Shown here piece after piece: positions 8,009-15,450 of a stretch of 40,897 nt of DNA. The position numbers and the translations under genes were made by a program. Where the stretch lies: the NCBI GenBank assembly GCA_013152375.1, contig JAADGM010000038.1, positions 1 through 40,897 on the forward strand, written 5' to 3'. This stretch comes from FCB group bacterium. GTDB taxonomy: Bacteria > Fidelibacterota > Marinisomatia > SCGC-AAA003-L08 > JACNLC01. The first letter of the stretch is position 1; each line of letters starts with the position of its first letter. Below the pieces are notes generated by a model. It saw only the letters and a program-made list of their open reading frames with translations, did not search any database and had not been told where the DNA came from.

Positions 8009-8589
8009 TGCTCTACCCTGCCGCAGATATCAACCTTGAATTTGCCGCCACAATTCTGGGAGAAGGGGACATTATCATCTATCCCACGGACACACTCTAC
8101 GGTTTTGGGGTTGATGCAACCAATGCCCGGGCAGTGGAACGTCTTGATGCCTTGAAACAGAGGGCCAGGCCCCTTAGTATTGTACTGTCTGCCGTCGGAG
8201 AAATCGACAAATATGCGGAAATTCCGCCCGAACACAAAACGCTCCTTAAAAAGCTGTTACCAGGACCCTATACCGTCCTGCTGCCGAAAAAAGACAGTGC
8301 TGTCGTTTCTGCCGTAACCCGGGAATCCCCCCTCATAGGTATCCGCATCCCGGCACATCCTTTTCCCACAAGTCTGGTTGCAATGTTCGGCAGGCCTATC
8401 ACGACAACCAGCATCAATCGGCACGGAGAAAACCCGAGTCTGACCCTGGAGGAGATCATCACCGCCTATCCTCAGATCCTGACCTTTAAGGATGGTGAGG
8501 CGATTGCGCAGAAGGGTTCAACCATTGTGGATCTTTCCGGCGAGATCCCCCTTTTGATACGCCGCGGAGCAGGAGCATTCCCCTTATGA
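8008..8589 (+). CDS. tsaC: L-threonylcarbamoyladenylate synthase (Sua5/YrdC/TsaC)
   Basis: A 193-aa YrdC-domain enzyme that makes threonylcarbamoyl-AMP from Thr, bicarbonate and ATP for t6A37 tRNA modification. The core motif is IIYPTDTLYGFG. KQRARPLSIVL follows, then SINRHGENPSLT and the C-terminal STIVDLSG. It is the short form without the Sua5 C-terminal domain. The track begins at a GTG (7996), but GGAGG lies 5 nt before the ATG at 8008, which also overlaps the lpxL stop, so 8008 is chosen. Its place among LPS genes looks like operon packing rather than function. Its last codons overlap the msbA start as ATGA. Confidence 0.93.
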   Translation: MLYPAADINLEFAATILGEGDIIIYPTDTLYGFGVDATNARAVERLDALKQRARPLSIVLSAVGEIDKYAEIPPEHKTLLKKLLPGPYTVLLPKKDSAVVSAVTRESPLIGIRIPAHPFPTSLVAMFGRPITTTSINRHGENPSLTLEEIITAYPQILTFKDGEAIAQKGSTIVDLSGEIPLLIRRGAGAFPL

Positions 8590-10430
8590 GCACCTATGCC
8601 CGGATTTTACGTTATGTAAAGCCTTACAAAGGTTTCGTCGTCGTGGCCCTGCTATCTTCTTTATTTTTTGTCACCATGAATTCATCTTCAGTCTGGATGG
8701 TGGGGTCACTCATCAGCAAGATCATGACACCCGCAGCCGAGATCGTCACGGATGTGGCTCCCCCAACCCCACCGGCCTTGTCGTTAAACGATAAACTGAA
8801 GGGTTTTACCGATTTCCTGATCGGTCACGGTGACCAGGCCAGTCAACTGGCGCGGCTTTGCCTGGTGTTATTGATCGTATTTCTGTTGAAGAATATTTTT
8901 TATTACATCAATAAGGTCACATTGGATTGGGTTCAAAATCGCTGGATAACGGATCTTCGGCAGGATCTTTTCACACATATTCACGCCCTGCCCCTGTCCT
9001 TTTTTGACCGGAATAAGTCCGCGGAACTTCAGTCCATCATGATTCGGGATGTGGATGTGATGCGCAGTGCCTTTACGCAGACAATTCAGAAACTCATCAT
9101 TGAGCCCGTGAATCTGCTGGCATTTATAACCCTGCTGTTCATCATCAGCGTAAAGATGACGCTCATCACATTGCTGATTATACCGGTCTCGGCCGTGGTC
9201 ATCGTGAAACTTGGTCAGAGCATACGGCGAAAGGCCCGGCGTTCCAGTATACAGATCGCCGGTGTAATGAATGTATTGCAGGAAACTCTGGCGGGGATGC
9301 GTATCGTCAAGGCCTTTTCCATGGAAAAGACCGAAATCAGGAAATTCAGCATTGAAAACAATAAATTTTTTAAACTCATCTTCAGACAGACGCGGATGAG
9401 GTCGATGAGTACGCCGATCAATGAGATCATCGGAGTTTCTATCGGAGTTGTCCTGCTGTGGGTTGGCGGTATGGATGTTCTCTCGGGCAAGGGTCTGGGG
9501 GGGGATGATTTCATGCGCTATATCATACTGCTCTTTGCCATGCTGCAGCCGGCCAAATCACTTGGGAATGTAAATTCCCAGATCCAGGCGGCTCTGGCCT
9601 CAGCAGACAGGGTCTTCAACATTCTCGATACGGATGCAACCCTCAAGGAAATTGCAAACCCCGTTCCCATCTCCCGGTTCACCGGAGTCATCGAATTTAA
9701 GGACGTTTCCTTTAAATATGAGTCCAGTGCGGTCCATTCGCTCAGCCATGTAGATGCCGCCATCCATAAGGGTGAGATTGTTGCTCTGGTGGGATTGAGC
9801 GGGGCCGGCAAGACGACCTTCGTGGATCTCATTCCGCGATTTTATGATGTGACCTCAGGCTCTATCACTATCGATGGGATTGATATCCGAAAACTTTCTC
9901 TTTCTTCGCTGAGGGGACTCATGGGGATTGTAACCCAGGAAACCATTCTGTTCAACGATACTATCGGCAATAACATCGCCTACGGCTCTCCTGATAAAAC
10001 ACCGGATCAGATTCGCAGAGCTGCCCGGATGGCCAATGCACTTGAGTTCATTGAGCAATTACCCGAGAAATTTGATACTCCTGCGGGAGAAAAGGGAGCT
10101 CGTCTGTCAGGCGGCGAAAAACAGCGGATCGCCATCGCCCGGGCTATATTGAAAGATCCTGAAATCCTGATCCTCGATGAAGCCACATCCGCCCTGGATA
10201 GTGAGGCGGAGCGAAAAGTACAGGAAGCAATCGATCTGCTGGTGAAAGATCGTACTGTCATTGTCATAGCGCATCGACTGTCCACCATTATCAAATCCGA
10301 TAAGATCATAGTTCTTGATAAAGGCATCATTGTGGAACAGGGTACACACAGCGAACTGTTGTCATTGAAGGGTAAATACCGCCAGCTTTATGATCTCCAA
10401 TTTAAAGATGAAATCGATGACAAAGGTTGA
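8586..10430 (+). CDS. msbA: MsbA-type ABC transporter (lipid A flippase/exporter)
   Basis: A 614-aa half-transporter with an N-terminal six-helix ABC transmembrane domain (about residues 15-340) and a C-terminal ATPase domain. The ATPase motifs are Walker A GLSGAGKTT (about 404), signature LSGGEKQR (about 507), Walker B ILILDEATSALD and H-loop IAHRLST. It works as a homodimer that flips core-lipid A across the inner membrane. It sits directly after lpxL and tsaC (ATGA overlap) and before glycan-decoration genes, so lipid A is the likely substrate, although a decorated glycolipid could also be moved. There is an insertion of about 30 residues rich in Pro/Ala/Val between the first two helices (EIVTDVAPPTPPALS). 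Confidence 0.9.
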   Translation: MSTYARILRYVKPYKGFVVVALLSSLFFVTMNSSSVWMVGSLISKIMTPAAEIVTDVAPPTPPALSLNDKLKGFTDFLIGHGDQASQLARLCLVLLIVFLLKNIFYYINKVTLDWVQNRWITDLRQDLFTHIHALPLSFFDRNKSAELQSIMIRDVDVMRSAFTQTIQKLIIEPVNLLAFITLLFIISVKMTLITLLIIPVSAVVIVKLGQSIRRKARRSSIQIAGVMNVLQETLAGMRIVKAFSMEKTEIRKFSIENNKFFKLIFRQTRMRSMSTPINEIIGVSIGVVLLWVGGMDVLSGKGLGGDDFMRYIILLFAMLQPAKSLGNVNSQIQAALASADRVFNILDTDATLKEIANPVPISRFTGVIEFKDVSFKYESSAVHSLSHVDAAIHKGEIVALVGLSGAGKTTFVDLIPRFYDVTSGSITIDGIDIRKLSLSSLRGLMGIVTQETILFNDTIGNNIAYGSPDKTPDQIRRAARMANALEFIEQLPEKFDTPAGEKGARLSGGEKQRIAIARAILKDPEILILDEATSALDSEAERKVQEAIDLLVKDRTVIVIAHRLSTIIKSDKIIVLDKGIIVEQGTHSELLSLKGKYRQLYDLQFKDEIDDKG

Positions 10431-11481
10431 TTTTGTATGGTCATCGGTAAAAGATTATGCTAATCTGTTGCCGCTTTATCAACATGTCAAAACTCTGAAC
10501 TGGGAAAGTGAGTTCTATAAAATCCACCGGCATTCGTTTAGAAACCGAAACGTACTGAAGAAGATCGGATCCACCATCATCATAGCATTTGATCAGCCTT
10601 TGAACCGGTTACGGAAGTCAGGCTGGGAAGGCAGCTTCATCTATGTGGAACATGGTTTGGGTCCTGTCAAGTATTACACCTATAAATATGATTTCTTTTA
10701 TGAGGCCTCGCTGCTGTTTTTTCCGGGTCCGGTTTTTCAGCGTAAGATGGCAGCGATCGACCCGAATTTTGACAGGGGACTCCTGGGTGGACTGCCCCGT
10801 ATTGATAATCTCGTCAATTCAGAGATTGACCGCGAAGAGTTATGTAATCGATACGGCTTGGAGCCGGAGTTACCGGTTATCCTTTTTGCACCAACCTGGG
10901 GTGGGAAATACGGTGCGGACTTCGGGATTCGAAATGCCCGCTATCTGCAGGGGCTCCCGAATGTGATCATCGCCCCGCACCCGTCAGATTATCGGATTGC
11001 CCGTAAATACGGGGGCGTTATTCCCGAAAAAAAGGGTGACATAAACCCGCTGATCAGATTGGCGGATGTGGTAGTCAGCGATGTTTCCTCTATCCTTGCG
11101 GAAGCGGCAATCCTTGATACACCCGTGGTACAGATCGAATTACCGGCTTATCCGGGGTGTTTTCCGGAAAGGGAAAAAAGAAAGACAGGAATTAGGATAT
11201 CAGAGGCTCTCCTCCGTACTGAAGAGCAGACAGACAGGATAAGGCGTCCTTTCAAAATTGCCTATCTCGATGAAGACTGGGTGATGGGACACACGTGTAA
11301 ACCCGAGGATCTGCAGGCCACGGTTGAACAGGCGCTGCAGAATCCCGGGGAGTTTTCAGCTGCCCGGAAATACTGGGCACAGCAAAGCTGCTGGAAAGCT
11401 GATGGCCGGACCTGTATCCGTATGGCAAAAATGATTTCACACCATCTTAATACGGGTGAAATAAAACAGGTGGAGAATTGA
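10417..11481 (+). CDS. CDP-glycerol glycerophosphotransferase-family enzyme (TagB/TagF-like)
   Basis: An approximately 354-aa GT-B-fold enzyme of the CDP-glycerol:poly(glycerophosphate) transferase family. The motifs are ILFAPTWGG (about residue 156), IIAPHPSD (about 184) and ADVVVSDVSSILAEAAILD (about 215-233), the nucleotide-binding and catalytic His region of TagF/TagB relatives. It probably moves an alditol phosphate (glycerol- or ribitol-phosphate) from a CDP carrier to a surface glycan or core oligosaccharide. The track start at 10390 lies inside msbA; ATGs at 10408 and 10417 are alternatives without good ribosome-binding sites, and 10417 gives the shortest overlap. A cytidylyltransferase gene follows immediately, which fits supply of a CDP donor. 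Confidence 0.8.
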   Translation: MTKVDFVWSSVKDYANLLPLYQHVKTLNWESEFYKIHRHSFRNRNVLKKIGSTIIIAFDQPLNRLRKSGWEGSFIYVEHGLGPVKYYTYKYDFFYEASLLFFPGPVFQRKMAAIDPNFDRGLLGGLPRIDNLVNSEIDREELCNRYGLEPELPVILFAPTWGGKYGADFGIRNARYLQGLPNVIIAPHPSDYRIARKYGGVIPEKKGDINPLIRLADVVVSDVSSILAEAAILDTPVVQIELPAYPGCFPEREKRKTGIRISEALLRTEEQTDRIRRPFKIAYLDEDWVMGHTCKPEDLQATVEQALQNPGEFSAARKYWAQQSCWKADGRTCIRMAKMISHHLNTGEIKQVEN

Positions 11482-12173
11482 TGGCGGTGACAGGGATCAT
11501 TCTTGCCGGCGGCAACTCACGGCGTTTTGGCGGCGATACGCCCAAGCAGTTTCAAATGCTCGGAGGAAAACGTGTACTTGAGTATTCGGTTCTGAGCTTC
11601 ACACGCAATCCTCAGATTAATGATATCATCATCGTCGTCCCTGAGAACTGGCTGCCAATAATTCAAAAGGAGTTTACAGAGGCCCTGGTTGTACCCGGTG
11701 GGCAATCGCGAAAAGCCTCTTCGCTGAGAGGTCTTCAGGCCTGTTCGGATAAGACGACAAAAGTGCTGATCCATGATGCCGCCAGGATGTTTGTCGATGC
11801 AGATATCATCCAACGCTGCCTGGATGCACTGGAAAATTCGGCAGCTGTGGCTACAATTTGGCCTGTTAAAGACACGATTGCCGAGGTCGAAAGCGATCAA
11901 TTGCTGCAGATACCGGAACGGTCAAGGCTTTTTGCTCAACAAACACCACAGGGTTTTGATTATCAGACAATATTAAAAGCCCACCGTACGAGTTCAGGAC
12001 CCGCGACCGATGATATTCAGCTCGTGTTAAAACTGGGATACCCCTGTACAACGGTGCCCGGTTCCGAGCTCAACTATAAAATAACCACCAGACTGGATCT
12101 CAAGATCGCCGCAGGGCTGCTGAATGACCCGGAAGTTGTCAGGATCTTCGACTGGTATCAGGATAAGGACTAA
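11481..12173 (+). CDS. IspD/TarI-family cytidylyltransferase
   Basis: A 230-aa enzyme that couples CTP to a polyol phosphate. GIILAGGNSRRFGGDTPKQF is the P-loop signature, with IHDAARMFV, LFAQQTPQGFDY, a TDD in GPATDDIQLV and the end ELNYKITTRLDLKIA. IspD (MEP-cytidylyltransferase) and TarI/Bcs1 (ribitol-5-phosphate cytidylyltransferase) share all of these. dxr at 22217 shows the MEP pathway exists here, so IspD is possible. The neighbour upstream is a CDP-alditol transferase, which favours TarI. The ATG at 11481, with GGAG 5 nt upstream and TGATG overlap, is preferred over the TTG of the track. Confidence 0.85.
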   Translation: MAVTGIILAGGNSRRFGGDTPKQFQMLGGKRVLEYSVLSFTRNPQINDIIIVVPENWLPIIQKEFTEALVVPGGQSRKASSLRGLQACSDKTTKVLIHDAARMFVDADIIQRCLDALENSAAVATIWPVKDTIAEVESDQLLQIPERSRLFAQQTPQGFDYQTILKAHRTSSGPATDDIQLVLKLGYPCTTVPGSELNYKITTRLDLKIAAGLLNDPEVVRIFDWYQDKD

Positions 12174-12174
12174 C

Positions 12175-12846
12175 ATGCGCGCTATTATTTTAGCAGCGGG
12201 GATCGGTTCAAGACTGGGAAAACCCCATCCCAAACCCCTCACCAGACTTGCCAGCGGTGAAACCATACTCGAAAGACAGATTGACCGTCTGACGCGGTTT
12301 CTGACCCTGGATGATATCATCCTTGTTGTTGGATACAAAAAGGACCTAATCATGGAGAGATTTCCCAGACTTACCTATGTCTATAATAATTTTTATGACA
12401 CCACGAATACCGCCTCCAGTCTGCTGGCAGGCTTGCGCAAAGTACGGAACGAAGATGTTCTCTGGCTGAATGGTGATGTCGTATTCGAGCAGGAAGCGCT
12501 TGAGCGTATCCTGGCGGCGAAAGTATCCGCTGTGGCGGTGAATACCGATTCGGTGGGCGATGAGGAAATTAAATATACACTGAATGAAGAAGGTGCGATA
12601 CTGGACCTTTCAAAAACTGTGAAGAACGGTCTCGGTGAAGCTGTTGGGATAAACCTTGTCAGGGCGGCTGATCTGTCGCGGCTGGTAGCCGGCCTCGAAC
12701 GATGCGAAGCTAACGATTACTTCGAGCGGGGGATAGAAATCGCAGCCCGGGAAGGTTTAAAGATGTTCCCGGTATATATTAATAATTTACTTTGTATGGA
12801 AATTGACTTCGAAGAAGACTTGAAGAATGTTAACGATAGATTATAG
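12175..12846 (+). CDS. LicC-like nucleotidyltransferase (choline-P/polyol-P cytidylyltransferase type)
   Basis: A 223-aa GT-A-like nucleotidyltransferase. MRAIILAAGIGSRLG is the NTP loop, KPLTRL the conserved Lys region, NNFYDTTNTASSL and WLNGDVVFE the metal and substrate region, IKYTLNEEGAI, LSKTV and GEAVGINL the lid, and MEIDFEEDL the last metal site. This pattern matches LicC, PntC and inositol-phosphate cytidylyltransferases more than hexose-1-phosphate enzymes. It would make CDP-choline or a related CDP-alcohol for the LicD-like protein encoded next. AAGGA lies 5 nt before the ATG at 12175; the track start at 12124 is inside the previous gene. No choline kinase (licA) is visible. Confidence 0.8.
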   Translation: MRAIILAAGIGSRLGKPHPKPLTRLASGETILERQIDRLTRFLTLDDIILVVGYKKDLIMERFPRLTYVYNNFYDTTNTASSLLAGLRKVRNEDVLWLNGDVVFEQEALERILAAKVSAVAVNTDSVGDEEIKYTLNEEGAILDLSKTVKNGLGEAVGINLVRAADLSRLVAGLERCEANDYFERGIEIAAREGLKMFPVYINNLLCMEIDFEEDLKNVNDRL

Positions 12847-12861
12847 GACGGGAAATTAGTA

Positions 12862-14019
12862 GTGGTACAGCCTGACGCGCGGCATTACCAGATTCATATC
12901 CGCCAGGTAGGAAAAATGGAAGACTTCAGCAATATCATAGAGATCATCACCGAAATCTGTCGATGTTTACGGGTTACAAAAATCCCCCATGTCATTGGCG
13001 GGGAAACACTGGCGGGCCTGACTGAAAACAACCTGACAAAATATGCCAATAACATCACTTTTTATATCATCGATGTTACACCGGCAAAGCTCTTCTTGTT
13101 ATCCATTCTGCTGCTTCGTCACAGGATTTTATTCAAGGTCAAAATAATTGACGGCAGCATTGTTTATAAGCTCCGCAAGAAACCATCCGTGACGAAAAAG
13201 AATCCCGAGTATTATTTGCTGCATCCCCTGAAGACCCGGGGGGATCTGCTGCAGGGGAAAATCGGTAATCGGGAAATCCGTTTCGACAGATCAGATATAA
13301 ACGCCCAAAGCGTCAGTGAGGTTTACCTTGACGGATGTACTTTCCCAGTGCCGGAGAACCCAAAAGCCTTCGTTCGGAAATATAATCAGAACCTCTTTGC
13401 ATCTTTCTATAAACGTTATGATATATATCTCGACGGGGACTCTGAAATAAAGGCCGTCACGCTGCTTGAAAAAATTGCAGATGTTATTGAAACAGAAAAA
13501 TGTGAGTACTGGCTTGACGGGGGAACCTTGTTAGGTGCCGTTCGGGATGGCAAACTCATTCCCTGGGATCACGATTTAGACCTGGGACTGAAGTACAAAA
13601 GTGATGAACAGATCCGTAGTCTCATCACGGCCCTGAAAAAGAAATTTTATGTTCGCGTGCTGCCGTTTTCCCGAAAAACCCATATCTGGCAATTAGGGAA
13701 GTACAGGGTGCTGAAAGTGTATCCCAGAAAATTCAGATTCGGCCGGGATAAACTCTGTGCCGATATTTTTATATTTTACAGAGGGACTTTGGATCAAACC
13801 CGGGAGATCGTCTATAAATATGGTGTATGGGATCAGAATGCAGTTCACAACCACCAGGTTCTGGATACACTTTCGACCCTCACCTTTTATGGCAGAGAAT
13901 ATTCTGTTCCCGGACAGCCGGAGAAATTTCTCCAGGCTAAATACGGTAAGGACTGGCGGACACCCAGGAAAGATTGGCACGTCAGCCTCGATGATAAAAC
14001 TTTGACCAGAGCATCCTGA
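12862..14019 (+). CDS. LicD-like phosphotransferase with a degenerate first repeat
   Basis: A 385-aa protein. The C-terminal half (about residues 210-375) has the LicD/fukutin-type nucleotidyltransferase core, YWLDGGTLLGAVRDGKLIP and WDHDLDLGL, with the metal-binding DxD. It likely transfers phosphocholine or a similar phospho-alcohol onto a sugar. The N-terminal half (about 20-185) repeats the layout in decayed form: VIGGETLAG aligns with LDGGTLLG, but the WDHDLD stretch has become KYANNITFY without acids. Later FPVPENPKAFVRKYNQNLF parallels YSVPGQPEKFLQAKYGKDW. The start is GTG (12862) with a weak upstream AGGAC; an ATG at 12916 behind AGGA is an alternative. It follows licC directly. Confidence 0.8.
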   Translation: MVQPDARHYQIHIRQVGKMEDFSNIIEIITEICRCLRVTKIPHVIGGETLAGLTENNLTKYANNITFYIIDVTPAKLFLLSILLLRHRILFKVKIIDGSIVYKLRKKPSVTKKNPEYYLLHPLKTRGDLLQGKIGNREIRFDRSDINAQSVSEVYLDGCTFPVPENPKAFVRKYNQNLFASFYKRYDIYLDGDSEIKAVTLLEKIADVIETEKCEYWLDGGTLLGAVRDGKLIPWDHDLDLGLKYKSDEQIRSLITALKKKFYVRVLPFSRKTHIWQLGKYRVLKVYPRKFRFGRDKLCADIFIFYRGTLDQTREIVYKYGVWDQNAVHNHQVLDTLSTLTFYGREYSVPGQPEKFLQAKYGKDWRTPRKDWHVSLDDKTLTRAS

Positions 14020-14026
14020 GGAGGTG

Positions 14027-14620
14027 ATGAAGAAATCAATTCTCATCCTGGGGAATGGAGAGTCCGTTTTAAAATATGAGTTTGGAAGTGCTATAGATGA
14101 CTTCCCTACGGTAGGACGGATTAATAACTATACAACCATCGGTTTTGAAAAATACATTGGCTCAAAGACGGATATCTGGTTCAACGGCGCCAATCAAACA
14201 CTCAAAAAACGTCCCCATAAACCGGGGAGAATTGTCGTTCTGATCCCTCCTGCAGTTTTGGTCCATAAGGGCGATGCCATTCACCCCCGGATCATGAAAA
14301 GGCTGGAGGTCGAGTCAACACAGTATGAGCTCGTTCCACTTGCTGACATGGAGCGATTTGCCAGGAAAAGCGGTGTGGCCCGTCCGACGACCGGTTTGGC
14401 GGCTATTCTCTGGGCACTGGAACATTATGACGAGGTGACCATCCACGGGTTTGACTTTTTCATTTCATCTAAAGGACATTACAATGATTCGCCTCTCACA
14501 AGGTGGCTCATTCGCAGAGGTATCCTGAAAAAAGCTAAAAAACATGATCTGTCCGGCGAAAAGATTTTTGTAGAAGCTCTCCTGAAGTCCGGGGAGCTGT
14601 ACTTGCTGGGTTCACCGTAA
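14027..14620 (+). CDS. GT29-like sialyltransferase
   Basis: A 197-aa protein with the four sialylmotif regions in order. The L-like region has ILILGNGESVL, IDDFPTVGRINNY and YIGSKTDIWF. The S-like region is RPTTGLAAI..ALEHYDEVTIHGFDFF. Motif III is GHYND, and the VS-like end is HDLSGEKIFVEALLKSG with the His and Glu. It would transfer a nonulosonic acid from its CMP derivative to a glycan acceptor. It has no N-terminal membrane anchor, unlike the animal Golgi enzymes, and is shorter. Bacterial GT42 is a more remote alternative. The next gene makes CMP-sugar. AGGAGGTG lies close to the ATG at 14027; the track uses GTG 14024. Confidence 0.75.
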   Translation: MKKSILILGNGESVLKYEFGSAIDDFPTVGRINNYTTIGFEKYIGSKTDIWFNGANQTLKKRPHKPGRIVVLIPPAVLVHKGDAIHPRIMKRLEVESTQYELVPLADMERFARKSGVARPTTGLAAILWALEHYDEVTIHGFDFFISSKGHYNDSPLTRWLIRRGILKKAKKHDLSGEKIFVEALLKSGELYLLGSP

Positions 14621-14680
14621 GGCATTTCAACCGTCTAAGCGTCAGCAGACTATTGGACTGAAACGAGAAATCCGGTCAGA

Positions 14681-14711
14681 AACTCCTCGACTGATACATG
14701 TAAAAGGAGTT
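14681..14711 (+). promoter_or_regulatory. Inverted repeat in the 139-nt gap before neuA
   Basis: AACTCCT (14681-14687) and AGGAGTT (14705-14711) are perfect 7-bp arms around a 17-nt loop. The right arm contains an AGGAG with no start codon at proper spacing. The gap is the largest within the plus-strand glycan operon up to this point and may hold an internal promoter; nothing more definite is seen. Confidence 0.25.
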
Positions 14712-14759
14712 AAAATCAGCAAATCAGCTGACAACTTACACACAAACACAGAGTAAATT

Positions 14760-15443
14760 ATGAAAATATTAGCATTTATCCCCGCCAGGGGTGGCAGTAA
14801 AGGGGTGCCGGGTAAGAATATCAGGGAGTTTGCAGGCAAGCCCCTCATCGTTCACAGTATCGAACAGGCGTTGGAAACGCCGATGATAGATGAAGTTGTT
14901 CTGTCCACGGACGACCGCAAGATCGCCGTTATTGCCCAAAATGCCGGAGCCCGTGTAATTGAACGCCCGGCCGAGATTTCAGGGGACACGGCCAGTACCG
15001 AAAGTGCCATTGCACACGCTATTTCCGTATTCAAATCGGAAGATGCATCGCCGGATATTCTCGTACTCATGCAGGCCACGAGTCCCCTCAGGCCTCCTAA
15101 CGCTCTGACGGCTGCCCTGGAAAAATTTATCCTGCATCGCTTTGATTCCCTGGTTACCCTGACACCCACCCACCGCTTTTTATGGGGTATATCCGGAGAA
15201 AAAGCAGTACCACGGTATGATTTTATGAATCGTCCCCGGCGCCAGGATATTAAAACAGAAGATGCAACTTATGTAGAGACAGGCTCTTTTTATATCTTTA
15301 CGCGTCGCCATTTTGAAACCACAGGGAACCGTCTGGGAGGTGAGATCGGGTATTATATCCTCCCGGAAGAATACGGCTATGAGATTGATACTATAACAGA
15401 TTTTCTGATGTTGGAGGCTATTCATAAAAATATCTCCGCCTGA
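14760..15443 (+). CDS. neuA: CMP-nonulosonate (sialic acid-type) cytidylyltransferase
   Basis: A 227-aa NeuA/PseF-type enzyme that couples CTP with a nonulosonic acid to give the CMP-activated donor. FIPARGGSKGVPGKNI is the nucleotide loop. LSTDDRKIA, MQATSPLRPP, YVETGSFYIFTR and YEIDTITDF follow, all family landmarks. It is the short form lacking the C-terminal domain of animal enzymes; a separate KdsC-like gene sits downstream. KdsB (CMP-Kdo synthetase) lacks the RGGSKGVPGKN form, so a sialic-type sugar is favoured. The ATG has only a weak ribosome-binding site. Product specificity (Neu5Ac, KDN, legionaminate) cannot be read from the sequence. Confidence 0.9.
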   Translation: MKILAFIPARGGSKGVPGKNIREFAGKPLIVHSIEQALETPMIDEVVLSTDDRKIAVIAQNAGARVIERPAEISGDTASTESAIAHAISVFKSEDASPDILVLMQATSPLRPPNALTAALEKFILHRFDSLVTLTPTHRFLWGISGEKAVPRYDFMNRPRRQDIKTEDATYVETGSFYIFTRRHFETTGNRLGGEIGYYILPEEYGYEIDTITDFLMLEAIHKNISA

Positions 15444-15450
15444 TTTCCCG

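Noticed and set aside
14681-14711. Riboswitch or attenuator before neuA
   Set aside because: Only one 7-bp inverted repeat is present, with no conserved aptamer core or T-tract; kept as a low-confidence repeat only.
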